Counted from the first letter of the stretch, positions 46,988-59,225 are shown. The stretch is 64,000 nucleotides of DNA from Carettochelys insculpta (GCF_033958435.1 NC_134138.1:184361298-184425297); one strand, 5' to 3'. Notes: generated by a model from the letters alone, not told the origin. Made by a program: numbers and translations.

Positions 46988-47084
46988 TTACCTGCCTAGT
47001 GTAGATCAAGCCTCAGTTACAGCTAGGTCTTTAAATGTTTACCAAACTTAAGAGCTTATATGTCCCCCAACTCCTTTAGCACTG

Positions 47085-47290
47085 GAGCATCTTCTACCCT
47101 TAAATGTATTTAGCTTCATAACAATCCTGTGAGGCAGAAAAGTGCTGCCATCTTCATTGCAGAGAAGGGGAACTGAAGCTGAGGAAAGCTAAGTCACTGA
47201 TCTATGGCAAAGCAAAGAATCCAGATCCATCACATCCCAGACTGTCACCATAGCCACTGGAGAATCCTTCCTTTCCACTGGAACAGCTTT
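47085..47290 (-). repeat. MIR SINE, antisense
   Basis: 'ataacaatcctgtgaggcag', 'agagaaggggaactgaagct' and 'gaggaaagctaagtcactga' follow antisense MIR ('acaaccctgtgaggtag', 'atgaggaaactgaggc', 'gaggttaagtaact'). Confidence 0.8.
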
Positions 47291-48429
47291 CCTGAAAACT
47301 TTGGCTTTGTTCATTTTTCAAAGCCTAGCTTTTATAATTCAACTAAAGTTTTGCACTAACAGAGCCTAATACATTTTGAAAAGAAAAGTTATTTTCCCTT
47401 GACATAGAAGTAAGGATGCAAAAGCTGAATAACAACAAATAAACTTGTGTTTAAAGTAACTATACATACTATTAACGCCATGCAATCAATTTTAATTGTT
47501 CTCACAGGTAATGTGACTTACACTCAGAAGGTAAGAGTAGGGTTGTTTCTGGTTCACCATTTTGTTTTGCCTTACAAAAATGTTTCAGAAATACTTAATG
47601 TGATGTATTTAAGTATCCAAAGTTTATAAACTTCAGTACTGACTCAACTGAGATTCAGTTTACTCATGTACAAAATGTGGTTTTACAAACCTATGGAAAA
47701 AAACCCCAACTCTGCTAATGCAACAATATTTCATGATTTTAAGTTCACATCTACAAAAGCATATGCACATTGTCCAAGCCTGTAGATATTTAGATCTTAA
47801 ACAATATGGTCCATAGGAAAACAAACAGACAAACAAAAACAAACAAATAAACAGAAAACCCTTTATCTAAAGGATGCTAGAGGAGTTACTCCTAACTTTC
47901 ACTGGTAACAATTATGAGAGGATTTAGCATGAGAAATCAAATTAGTGTAAGTCATCATTCACAGAAGGTCATGTGCTCACACATGGTGTGCTTCTAATTG
48001 ATTTAGAGACCAGAAACTGAACTGTATTTCTACAATGCCAGTAATAACACTCACCAAGAGCAGCCATGAAACTGACTTAGCACATGGCCTGGCCTACATC
48101 AAAGGTTCTTTGTGTTCTGTGAATCCATAGCATTTTCTTTGGAATTCACCACTTGCTGAAGAATTGGGCTCCAGATTTTGAGTTTTCAAACAGAAAAAAA
48201 TATTTCTATCCCTACCAAGAAACCTGTAAAAATATGAAATGAGTCCTCATAGTGTTGCTTCCTGAGTCTGCAGACAGCCTGAAACAATAGTGATGCAAAT
48301 TGCACAATGCGTATCAGTGGCTTATTAACTATGAAACCCCAAATTATGTCTCAATGTCAATACTGTTAACTGTGTTACTGCTGATCATTTTATTAGAGCA
48401 TCCAGCTAAGGTGTTCACTGTGTAACCCA
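47291..48429. other. Intron, no gene seen
   Basis: AT-rich. Short frames at 47447-47842 look random. An 'aacaaacagacaaac' run lies at about 47820. Confidence 0.5.
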
Positions 48430-48800
48430 CACATCTGTTTGTGGTTCACTGTCCCAGGGAGGGTCACCTAGACTACTTCACAGAAAAAGTATCCCCTACA
48501 GCATAAGCTGAGAAGCAGTTGGCTTTTAGCTCAGACTAAGCTCCAGAGGTCCTAGGTTTGAGCCTGCCTGTGGGCAGTCACAAGGGGGAGGGCTTGTCCC
48601 AGATTTCAGCTGAGTCTCTGAAACTCAGGACATGCTTTCTCCTGAATCCACATCTCTATCTGGTTCACTGTCCCATGTAGTGGCACTTAGACCACTTCAC
48701 AGAGAAAGAATGAGTGTCCTCTACAGCCTAAACTGAGGGGCAGCTGGCTTTTAGCTCAGATCATAGAGGCACCTGCACCAGAGGTCCCAGATTCCAGCCT
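48430..48800. repeat. Diverged tandem duplication, 219-bp period
   Basis: Copy 1 (48430-48648) and copy 2 (from 48649) share 'ggttcactgtccca', 'acttcacagaaaaag / acttcacagagaaag', 'ctacagc.taa.ctgag', 'ggcttttagctcaga' and 'ccagaggtcc'. 'cttttagctcaga' and the following 'aggtcctaggtttgagcc' look like the A and B boxes of a tRNA-derived SINE. Copy 2 has lost the tail of the unit. Confidence 0.65.
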
Positions 48801-51095
48801 ACCTTGAGGCAGTTACAACTGCATAATCCCTGAGAGCCTCCTATACCTCACTAGGTACCAAATGCCCCAACTGCCTCTGTCTCAGTTTACCTCTGAAAAC
48901 ATCTATGATGCAGTTAGTCATTGTCGGCACAAATGTCTATGAAAATACAAGATTAAAAAATAAATTGTATGCGATACTCAAATAAATAACTGGGGGCTGC
49001 TGTGCTGATTTTATCATTGAATTTCACACTTCACTGTAAACTCCTTATAATTGAAAATGGAAATGGAGCTGGCACATGATTTCAGACTACCACAGATTCC
49101 AAGTCCAGCTGGCTTCTGAATATGATGGGACCTTTGTTTCATCTTCTAGCTCTTCCTGGTGAGCACCGTGTTCTCCATAAAGCTGAAGCTCATTAAGGTA
49201 CTTATGTGATCTGCCTGATTTGGAACATCTAAGTAAAATCCACTGAAATGAGTGGGACTACTTAGATGCGTGGCACATGTTTACGTACCTGACTGAATTA
49301 GAGATAAAACACTGCGACGTTCATAGCTTGTGATAATGCACATTAGTTGACAAAAGTGATTCACATCACAGATAATATCCTACAGAGCATCTCTATACAG
49401 CAACATAAGCCCAAGTTTAGTAAAACTCAAGTCAGCAGATCTTGTGTTTGTTAGCCTAGGGCTTGAGCGTCTACACTCATTTGTAACTTTGGGTTAGAAA
49501 CAGTTGAACCCTGGGTCCCAACCAGGACCTCCAGCACTTACACTGCATTATTTGGGCCATAGGCCAACCAGCCATAATCCAGACTTCCTAGTGCCAGCCC
49601 AAAATGTGGCTACTCTAGCCCTTTGTTAGAAGTGCAGTATAGAAGAATGTGTCCACCAACCTTGATTGTCCAGAAGATAAAGAAATTTGGCCCATGGGAT
49701 TATGGCATACCTCTGGCGTATTCCCAGAGAACTAGTCCTTTGGGGTTGTAGCTCCCTCTGTCTTCTTTTTCCTCTTTTGCCCTTCTCCATCCCTTTCCCC
49801 CCACCCTTCTTTCGCTAATTGAAAACATTTAATAAAATAAACACACAGTTTAATGTTAGCCCCATATCAATTATTTTTTCATTTGACATGCTTCATCTGA
49901 GAAGAGAAGCATGGCTACTGCAGACAAGGGAAAGGGATATAATTGCAAAAGCATGTTCTTTATTCAAAATAGGTTCACTCCACTTTTTTCACCCTGTAAC
50001 TATGGTGCATAAAAATCCCCTGTTAATGGTACATGCATTTTTTATGAATTGGACCCTTCATATTGAGTGTTGTGGTTTCTTCTCTGCTGTATGCATTAGC
50101 ACAAAGATAATCACATTAAGGTCACAAAGATCCTATCAGTATTCCCTGAATTCATACAACATTTCATACCCACTGCTTGCTGTTAGCACTGCTGAATGCA
50201 ATGATGATAAAGGTTACTTATTAGAAGATGGACGGTTGAATGCATTATTATTTCATGTTGGGCAGCTGATCCCTAGCTAAGCAGGGCAGGAAGCTTCTTT
50301 AAATTAAACTTCCTTTTCTTTCAATTCCTGCAAGCTTACAAAATGCCAAGGAGAACACATCTATCTGGAGCAAGTGCTACTGTTTGCCTTTTTTTATTGG
50401 CGTCTTCCACTTCCTTATGATGTTTATGACTTTTACGTGTGTGTGTGTGTGAGTCAGTCTGAAGGACTGAAGCAACATTCTGCCCGCAGCAGGCTCCCCA
50501 AATTACCTGTAGCCCTCCCAAACAAAACAGACAGTATGATGGTGTGAGATATTGTACAGATCTGCACTGCCATTTGTCAGTGAGGACCTGTACAATTCAC
50601 TCATTATTGGTTTAGCTACTGGCAATATATCAGTTTGATACACAATTGGTATATGTAAAACATTTGCATTTGGGGGGCATGTGCATGTTCAAGATTATTT
50701 TACCGCTTCACCCAAATTGGATATTTTGTTTTCAGAATTTGCAATGGCTGATTCACTCCCCTATGGAGAGCCACAAGCTGGTGCATCTTTCAACCTAGCA
50801 AATGAAATTCTGAGAGCCAACATCCTGTTTGGATTAAAAAAAAAGCAGTTGTGTAGGGAGAAAAGATGCTGCAAAAACATAACTCGAGAGCCCTCCCAGT
50901 CCTGAGTGAATGGGTGAAAGGAGCTGCCGTGAGTGTGGTTCAGTTAGTAGGGCATCTCCAAATAAGGGATTCAGTGTGTACTTAAATCCAATAAAACCAT
51001 TTGCATTTACAGCTTTTACATACTCACTTCTCTGCAGAAAGCAATCAGCTCTGATTTGCAAGATCCTGGTTATGGTAAGAAAAGTTAAAGTGATA
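48801..51095. other. Intron, no gene seen
   Basis: Contains the low-confidence MITE at 49384. The longest frame (153 codons, plus, 49819-50280) has AT-rich, Phe/Ile-rich random composition and no domain or splice support, so I do not call it. A (gt)n run occurs at 50437-50450. Confidence 0.5.
49384..49660. mobile_element. Possible 'tctacac' MITE remnant
   Basis: 'gcatctctatacagcaacat' on the left and 'gcagtatagaagaatgtgtc' on the right are weak inverted copies. An inner 'gggcttgagcgtctacact' matches the interior of a common turtle MITE with 'cgggct..agcgtctacac'. No target duplication seen. Confidence 0.35.
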
Positions 51096-53262
51096 CAAGC
51101 TACGCCTACACTAGAGCACTACTTCGAAAGAGTGTCTTTTGAACGAAAAACTTCGAAAGATGTTCCTTCACCATGTCGCGTCTACACACGGGCCAGGGCT
51201 TGCGCCATCAACAAGCGCTGTCGAAAGAGCCACATGGCACATCAAAAGGGGCTGCCCCAGATGCGGAAAGAGAGCATCTACAGGTACCAGCAGCCTCCTT
51301 CGAAAGAAGGGGCCAGGAAAGGCTGTGGACAGGGTCGCAGGGTGGACAAGCCCTTCTGGGGCTGCAGCATGCCGCTTCTTTGAAGGGCCCCTCCCAAACA
51401 CACCTGCTCTGCACAGCACAAGGCCTGTGGAGTTGCCACAAGCCCCACAGACACAGTGCCTGCAGGAATGGACATGGACCAGCAGCAGCTCGACACCCTG
51501 CTGGCTGCCACCAGCAGAGCGGGCACCCTGCTACACTCAGCCCCGGTGGCTGCCCAGCAGTTCCCGGCAGGGGACCCTGCCCTCCCCCCAGGGCAGAAGG
51601 TGACTCCCCAGACCATTGGGCCCACTTTGCGCCATGTGCTCCGCTGTCACTGGAGCCACCCTACCAGCTCCAAGTGGTTAGAGCGACTGGTCATGGCGGA
51701 ATGGGAGGACAACCAGTGGCTCCGGAATTTCTGGATGAGGTAGCAGACCTTCCTCGAGCTCTGTCAGTGGCTGGCCCCTGCCCTTAGACACCAGGACACC
51801 CAGATGTGGCACGCCCTCCCCGTCGAGCAGAGGGTCGCGGTAGCTGTCTGGAAGCTGACCACGCCAGACAGCTACCACTCCATGGGACACCAATTTGGTG
51901 CGGGCAAGGCTGCAGTTGGAGCCATTGTGATGGAGGTAAGGAGAGTCGGGCATGCATCTATGCATTCCAGAGGGTCATCAGCATCAGGAACCTCGATGCA
52001 GCAATCGCGGGCTTCACCGCACTGGGGTTCCCGAACTACTTCAGGGCCCTTGACGGGACCCACATGCCCATCTGTGCCCTGGGGCACAGCAGAAGACAAT
52101 TTATAAACAGGAAGGCCTACCATTTGGTGGTTCTACCAGCCATGGTGGACAGCCTGGGCCAGTTCCAGGACATCTATGTGGGCTGGCCTGGCTGCACCCA
52201 TGATGCATGGGTCTTCCAGAACTTGGGCCTGGGCCGCCGGCTGGAGAAGAGGACCAACATCTCCCAGAGGGACACCCCACTGGGGGACACCACCGTGCCC
52301 CTCTTCCTGGTGGCCGACGCCATGTACCCACTCCAGCCATGGCTCATGCAGCCCTGTGTGGGCCACTTCACTCCCAGACACGAGCACTTCAACGGACACC
52401 TCAACTACACCTGCCAGGTGGCTGAGCGCACCTTTGGCTGCTTGAAGGATAGGTGGCTCTGCCTCCTCACCTGCCTGGACATGGGTGTCCTCAATGTCGC
52501 CCAGGTGGTGGGCACCTGCTGCACTCTACATTGTAAACCTAACATTGTAGCGAGTAAGGGGGAGGCCTACATGCGGGGGTGGGTGGTTGAGGCCAGCATG
52601 GGCTGCCCCCAGCCAGCCATTGCCCCTAGCCACCAGGCCCACCAGGATGGGATCCATGTCCAGGAGACCCTGTGCCACTAGTTCAACCAGGGGCCCCAAT
52701 GAGTGCCACCCTGGCCACTCCCGATGGGCCTCCTGCACTCTCCCAGCTACCTCCCACACAGCACACAAAACTATGTATTACAACTACTAAAACTGTGGCT
52801 AGAATGTATTTGTCAACAGAACAGCAGGGTTAACTATCCACAGAGGGAGGGGGACCTAGGTTGCCTGGGCATTGGGCCATCAGTCCAGGGTGGGGGGTGG
52901 AGGGCCACAACCCCTGCTGGCTCTGGGTCCCATGCCCCCTCCCCCCATCTGGGGTCCCTGGTGGGGCTGGGTGGGGGTAGGGAGTATGGGGAGGTACAGC
53001 TGGGGATCAGCCTCAGCTGATCTGGTGGTTGGACTCATTGTGCTGGGGCTGGTGGTTGGACTCATTGGGCTCCTCTCCAGGGGGTATGGCAGGTGGGGCC
53101 ACTGCAGGAGGAACAGAAGAGAGGCAGCAGTGGGGCCGTCTGCAGCCCTTAACGTTGATTTCAACTTCGAAGTAGCGCACAGCGTGTGTAGACGTGACAT
53201 GAGCTACTCCAACATGGGGCCTGTTCTTCCGAAGTAGCAGGCTAGTGTAGATGCGGCTACGG
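51096..53262 (+). mobile_element. PIF/Harbinger DNA transposon, nearly full length
   Basis: About 2.17 kb. The left end 'agctacgcctacactagagc' then 'actacttcgaaag' is inverted at the right end (minus: 'agccgcatctacactagcct' then 'gctacttcggaag'). 'cttcgaaag'-type words recur near both ends (51122, 51152, 53167). The interior is GC-rich and carries the broken transposase gene 51456-52681. The roughly 580 bp after it are non-coding. No second (Myb/SANT-like) gene, which many Harbinger elements carry, is visible. The flanking 3-bp duplication is not clear. The shared 'ctacactag' ends make this a plausible relative of the transposase source for the small 'tctacac' elements nearby. Confidence 0.85.
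51456..52681 (+). pseudogene. Harbinger transposase (HARBI1-like), one stop and one frameshift
   Basis: Encodes a DDE-type nuclease that would cut and rejoin the ends of its own transposon in the nucleus. ATG 51456 (or 51468) opens MPAGMDMDQQQLDTLLAA.., then WLERLVMAEWEDNQWLRNFW with an in-frame TAG at 51741-51743, then QTFLELCQWLAPALRH and VAVAVWKLTTPDSYHSMGHQ, a helix-turn-helix-like region. After MEV (near 51936) the frame shifts to frame 2, before about 51975. It continues NLDAAIAGFTALGFPNYFRA, LDGTHMPI (Asp codon 52052), GWPGCTHDAWVF, LVADAMYPLQPWL (Asp 52316) and VAERTFGCLKDRW (Glu 52424), ending at TAG 52679. All three catalytic acids remain. The total of about 400 residues is the usual length for the family. 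Only two disabling changes suggest a fairly young copy. Host-domesticated HARBI1 is unlikely, because the gene sits inside inverted repeats. Confidence 0.88.
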
Positions 53263-55669
53263 TGTATAACAACAGTGTAGGTATGCAGACAGATAAAAGA
53301 GGAAATATAATTTGGTATTGGGCTGGGATTCTGGGACAGGGAACAGACTGTAGCAGCAAGAATTCATGTTGTGTCTCCTATAACAAGTCAGATGCCTTTT
53401 TGGAGGAAAATCAGCTACATGCTTCCACCTTGAACCCTGGCATGCTCCTTTTCCGACATTCCCACAAATTGCAATTGACACCTGAGACAGAATGCTTCCC
53501 AGAGTTCCCCATGTAGTGTCACAACCTTACACTTCCCCCTGAGCTCTACATCACTGAAGCTACTTAAAGGAACCCTATTTAAAATCGTGACTTATTCAGG
53601 ATTGTAATAATGATGAGAGAGAACAAAAAGTCAGAAGCGCTAGAAAAACTTTCAAAACCTTTTGGAATTGATTGACCTTTCACTTCCACCAGACTGTCCT
53701 AACCTGGGATCATGGTCACACAATGGTGATGTATGAAACTCCAGCTCTCATTGCTGATTTTGATAGCCTGGTTTCAGCCCTGCATTGTTTTTGACAATTT
53801 CTCCCTCTCTGCTATGGCCTTTCAGCAACCCTCCAGGACTGCTCCATCAAGAGTCTCATTACAGGCTGTTCAGTTGTGCAGACTTTATTGAGACGCTTGA
53901 AAGAGCAGCCCCACAGACATGCCGGCTGTAGGATCCTCGCTGAGAGCCGGGGGAGCAGCAGTAGCTCTGTAAACATGAGACCATGCTCCCAGATCAGTCT
54001 AAATTATGAGCTGAAAGATTACATTAGAAATAGATAGCCACAAATGCACCACTGAAGAGGCCCACACACAAATTCTAAACCCTCCCTGCCTCTATGGAGC
54101 AGGCTCAGCGGTTTGATACCCATAACAAGGTCTCATGATTTGTCACAGCAGGATAAGCCATTATTTCAAATGAAAGTGGTTGCAGTAACTCAACATGTAA
54201 GTGCCTCAAGATCTTGTAATTTTTGGACCAGTATTAACTTCGGACTGTTTGTTACAGTCCCAAATCCATTGCAGCAATTATTTATAATGGGATTTCATTA
54301 GGAATTCCCAAATACTTCTAATTGGTCTGTTTTGCAGGACTATTGGGTGTGCAGTCTGGGTTCATGCTGTAAGCCTGAGTCTGGTTGAGCTGAGGATAAC
54401 CATGCACCAAGGGCAGTTCATTCTCATTGTAAATCTAACAGTTATTGGTATCAAAAGACACAAAAATCAGGTAGTCTACGTGCTTCAAAAATCTGAGAAG
54501 ATCTATGGAGTGTAGCACCAAAAAGGCCTATATGGGAACTAATACAGTTGCTACAGATAACCATAAAAAATGGGGTGGGGGGGGGGCAGACAAGGATGTG
54601 AAAGAAGAAAGTGAGCTATAAAAATCTCAGATATCAATTCTATAATTGGGCCTGATCTTGAGACCTCTTGAGGCAATGGCTAAAGTCCCACCAGCTTGCA
54701 CAGATATAGAATTAATCCTGGAGGAAGGATTCAGGGAGCATTGTGCAGAGTTAAAAACCTTTGCAGATAGCAGGCACATCCTCCCACCCCCACTGAAAGT
54801 CATAATGCATGAAATGTGTGATATTACAGTGAAGGATCCCCTGGTTAGTAACACCTTGTTATGGCAAGACCTCTCTGTAACAACATGTCATGCAGGCAGG
54901 AAATAAGCAAAAGGGAAAAAAAAAATGCACAAAATCTAGTCTTGCCAAAATACCAAGTGACAGGCAACTTTCTTCAAAGAGAGGGGGCACAATGATACTT
55001 ACTAATGGGATTAAATGCTAAGGGATATATAAATAGATATACAGTTTCCAATCCATGAAAGTAACTGAGACCAAAATTTTACAAATCAGCTTTTTATATT
55101 CCCTTTTTATACATTACTGTTCTGTTTATTTTTTCAGCATTACAGTAATTGAAAAAATGTCTACTGGTAAAAGATGCTATTAATTTAAGTGCATTCATAC
55201 TGTGTTATGTCACTAATAGACTTAGGTAACATTATTCTTTTATCCCTTTTACAAAACGTTATTTTATTGTCCTCTCATTTCTAAGATTTTAGTTCCACTT
55301 AAAGTCCAGTAGAGTGAGGGCTTCATGGAATTCTATTATATTATTGTCTTGTCATTATTTTAACTCTATTACACAGCAACACAAAGCCAGCATCATCTTC
55401 CATTTGTCATATTATTTATTTTGAGGATTATGTCAGATCTCAGACTGTGCATACGTGCCTACTAAACATAATTTGGAGTTGGGCAAACAAATCATTCCTT
55501 CTTTGTACGCAAGTTAAAAATGTGGTTTCAAAGATGATACTCTTTCTTCTATTCTGTAGTGTGATAAGAACTGTATAACGTGAGTTTGGAACACATAGGT
55601 TTTAGAAGAAAGAAAATCAATGTGCCTTATCCCACTCTTCACAGAAATTAAGGGATCAGATCTTCAGGT
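53263..55669. other. Intron, no gene seen
   Basis: No exon recognised. Frames at 53262-53516 and 54646-54906 have no domain. A G-run (tggggtggggggggggc) lies at 54569-54587 and an A9 run near 54921. Confidence 0.5.
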
Positions 55670-55940
55670 ATGATAGAGCAGGGCCACCGATGTGGAAGGG
55701 AGATGAGACAAGGGGCAACTGGTCTGGGGCCTGGCATTTCAAAGAGGCATGGGGCTCCCAGCTTCTCCTTCTGTTACTGCAGCAGCACGGGGAGCCAGGG
55801 CCCTAGGCCTTTAAATTGCTACTAGAGCACTGTGTGGCCTCTTGCACCTCAGGCCATGCCCCTTCTGGGAGCATGGAGCCAGGCCCTCCTCTCATGTACA
55901 CACACCTGGCCTATGGGCCTGGTGAGGATGTTGGGTCACC
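55670..55940. repeat. Dispersed repeat, copy 1 of a pair
   Basis: GC-rich block with 'aaggggcaactggtctgggg' and 'ccctaggcctttaaattgct' then 'actagagcac'. The same sequence of words, diverged, recurs at 61475-61720. The family is not identified. I see no termini. Confidence 0.45.
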
Positions 55941-56107
55941 TGTGCCAATGCATTCTTTAGCATATCTGAAATAGATGACATCACTTTTCTGCAACCCTCT
56001 TTCACCCTTCCTAGTAATGGGGTACATGGGGACTGATTTGGCATAATTTTGTGTCACCTCAAGATTCCTCTGAATTCTCCAGCTTGTATTGGCTGACCCT
56101 AAGAGAA

Positions 56108-56340
56108 GCAGGGTCTGGTGGTTAAGGCGCTGAACTGCACATCAAGAAACTGAGGTTTAATTCCCAATTCTTCCACAAACTTCCTGTATGATCTTGGGCA
56201 ACACTTCTGTGGCGAGTGTAGACCCAGCCTAAGCATGCCTGTGCCTCTCTAAAATGGAGACAATAGCTTGCCTAACTTCCCTACTTTGCAAAGTTGTTTC
56301 CTTTACACATACTTTAAAGGTTATGAGGGCCTCATAATTT
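56108..56340 (+). repeat. MIR-like SINE with a small insertion
   Basis: The tRNA-like head 'tggtggttaaggcgctgaac' with a B-box-like 'ggtttaattcc', then 'gatcttgggcaacacttc' and 'ctctctaaaatggagacaat', follows the MIR order. Between 'cacttc' and 'gcctgtgcctc' lie about 30 extra bases (56206-56235), including 'gtgtagacccagcct', which looks like a MITE terminus. Confidence 0.75.
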
Positions 56341-59225
56341 GCAGTCATGGTAGCCATAAGTATCTAAAGTAGATTACATTACAGGGATGGTCTGAATGCT
56401 GCATATTCGAGCCATGCCGCTCTCCATGCTAGGTGGTAAGGAGAGGGGGTACAGAAAGCGCACACTCTGGACTTATGCCAGGCCAAGTTTCCCAAGTACT
56501 GAATGAAGCCTCGCCTTTGAACTTATGACAACTTTATATCCTCTTTGCATCATCAACAGGGCACAAAGGAGACTCAGTGGGGCTGATGACCTGGCCCTAT
56601 TTTTTACATTTTTATTTATTTGTTAAGTTACTTCATAATCTGGGGAAATGTAGTGCCTTTGAAAAATACTAAAACTGACAGCTCTTTGACCTGAATCCAT
56701 GGAACAGCTGAAGTACAGGCAGCCTCAAAGGTGTACTTCTCTGCCGTACTCCAAAGAGGCCACAAAGCCAAATTCTGCTCACCTAGTTCTGTGATCAGGA
56801 AGCTAGATAAGGTAGTTCCATCCAGAGCGTGGTTAATTCTCTCTATCCCTACCAGGACAGTCATAATGGTGTTCTTGCAGTTCCTTTTTAAAAGGCTACC
56901 ACCAGACAGAAAATTTTTGGTTATCGTCAGCCTTCAGCCATTAGCAGCTTCTTTCTGGTCACTAACACATCATTCTATTAGTACCATCCAGTCTGCCAGT
57001 TACATTATAAGCTCCATAAACATTTTCCCCTAGTACTAGAGAGATGCTAAGGCAAAATAGGTAAACTGTTGATCATCCATTAGATTAAGCTTCATCAAGT
57101 AAAGTTTAGATTCAAGCCAGCCAGAACAGAAAATGGAAATGAGAAGTTAGGTCATTTACTACTGACCTGTAAAGGTCTTTTCAATGAAAATAGCACCTAA
57201 AAGAACTGCTAGAGTTTCACCCTCTGCAACCATTGCATATACTGTATACAATTAACATTCTTCTTGTAAATTCCCTAGTACACAAAGTAAACAGGATGCA
57301 ATACCGCTGTAGATTTCATTTTCTTTGTTATACAAATCATCCTTTGTATGTTTTAGTGTGTTTAGCAAATACTTCCTTTGTACAGTTATAATAGTTTGAT
57401 TACATGTAGTGTAATTTTGCTATCCTAATTACTTTTCTCTGAAGAGTATCTGTGGACATCACAACTCCGCAAATGGTAACAACGGATAAACATCAGCTTG
57501 AGAAATTCAGGTCTATTTTATTTATGAAGCTGCAATTCTCCTGTAAATAACTCAGTTGTTAAAATGATATGTATCTCTGTAATTGAGTCTTCTGTATACA
57601 AATAAATAAGGCTTTATTGCAATGTCAGAAGTTAACAGGCCAGTCAATAAAATCAATGACTCACTTTTTCTTGCTTATATATCTAACTTTTCTCCACCTT
57701 TCCTGTGTCCTCTGTTTGTTCTCGTTACATATTAACACTCTGAAGGATATATAGCTCTTAAGGTATTTTCTTAGTAAGAGGTGGCCTGCAAAGAAGTCTG
57801 AAGAAACGCCACCTCAGCAGTGTAACACAGCCTATTTCTTGTGTAGTTTCACATCTACCTAAGTGAGTAGGAGAGAAAATGTCCTGATCTATGCATCAGA
57901 GCACAATATGTTTTTAATATGAATGACTCCATGAAGTAGTAAGTAAATCAGGTCCATATTGATACACTTAGCTAAAAGTGCTTCAGGCCTGTATTGCATT
58001 ATTGTATAACTGCTGTCAAAACAGCACTGCTGGATTATAGCACTGAGCAGCTCACGCCTCTCTGAGTAAGGTTGTGTCAGCGTTTCCATTATAAACCTCA
58101 TTTTTAGAAGTTTATATCTTGACTGTAAAATTTACTTTGGACAGAACCTTGGCAAATAAAGGGCCAGATTCTGTAGCTCCTCACTCAAGAGAGTAGTTCC
58201 ATTTTTTTCCCCCCAGTGGGGGTTTTTCTAGTAGGCAGGAGCTGTTTTCATGAGTCAGGCAAGATACCAAATACCAAGATAGGCTGTTTTGTTTTTAATC
58301 AAAATATTTAAGATTATTTGGTTCCTTTTAAGTGTGTATGTAATAGGAGACTACTACCCAATTTTGTTAGGTGAGTAAGCCCATAACTTGATCAACTTTG
58401 ATCTTCAGATCTCAGCGGGCAAAATACCTAAACAGCAAAATGGCTGTGGTTTAAAAACTGGCTGTAAGGTAAATGCACTAAATTTTATTCTGCTAGCTAC
58501 ATTTTCTCATGGATTTTCATTCTGGATCTGTTACTCCCCCTAAACATGAAAAAAATTGTGAAAGCTCCAAAGACATTCTTCTGTATCTCTGAGGAACAGA
58601 AACATACCTGTGAAAAATATCTAATTTTATATTCATACAAACTCTCCATTCAAAAATATTTTTATGCATGTCATGCAGAATAAATATAATGGTTCAACTG
58701 AGATCTAAAGGTGGTGTAGGCTGAACAGCCACAAATTTGGGCAGCACTTTCAAACTGAGTTAAGTCCTAATACACAGCAACAGCCTGACTTACACTTACA
58801 GATGCAGTAACTTCTCCTTGCATCCTCGTTCCCTGGTTGTATGTATGATCTGATATTGGTGTGTGTGTTCTTATTCTGAAATTGCCCTTGTTAACATATG
58901 TTGTAACTCTGCACTTACCTTTTGGGTCAAATTGTCCTTGAATACCATTTCACAGGGCAGGGGAGCCAGACTGCTTGAGCCTGGAATACTGATCCAGTGT
59001 TCTCTACCAACAACTGCACAGCAGTGGAAAGCCAAGGGTTATCAATGGAATAACACTGGCATCCCATGTTGTAATATCATCCTCTAAATCTTTCCCAGGT
59101 AGGAAAAGTGGTAGAGGGGCCCAGGCTGCACAGGTGATTGTGGGGTTATTGCAGATTTCAATATTTTGTTAGTTATCAGTAAAGCTGATAGAAGTTTTTA
59201 TAATATGACATAGCATGAAGTCATT
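56341..59225. other. Intron, no gene seen
   Basis: AT-rich with no mobile element recognised over almost 2.9 kb, the cleanest long stretch of this intron. Frames at 56628-57033 and 57889-58101 have no domain. 'gggccagattctgtagctcc' at 58160 matches a common reptile intron phrase. Confidence 0.5.

Larger units (their letters stand above)
46576..47013. mobile_element. Harbinger-type MITE split by a nested insertion
   Basis: Ends: left 'agtacatctagactact', right (minus) 'aggcttgatctacactagg'. The flanking CAG copies (46573-46575 and 47014-47016) fit a 3-bp duplication. A Penelope-like copy (46857-46987) with its own 13-bp duplication interrupts the right part. Without it the MITE would be about 294 bp. 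No coding content. Inner words 'gttgattctagctacataat' and 'tcaatctactgg' hint at partial foldback. Confidence 0.6.

Noticed and set aside
48520..48560. tRNA gene at the 'ttttagctcaga' boxes
   Set aside because: No cloverleaf or acceptor stem can be drawn. It is at best a SINE remnant.
49819..50280. 153-codon plus-strand frame as a gene
   Set aside because: AT-rich random-looking composition, no domain, and no conserved motif. Plausible by chance in 64 kb.
51930..51967. GAG|GTAAGG ... TTCCAG in the transposase as a real intron
   Set aside because: It would be only about 35 bp, too short to splice. A small indel explains the frame change more simply.
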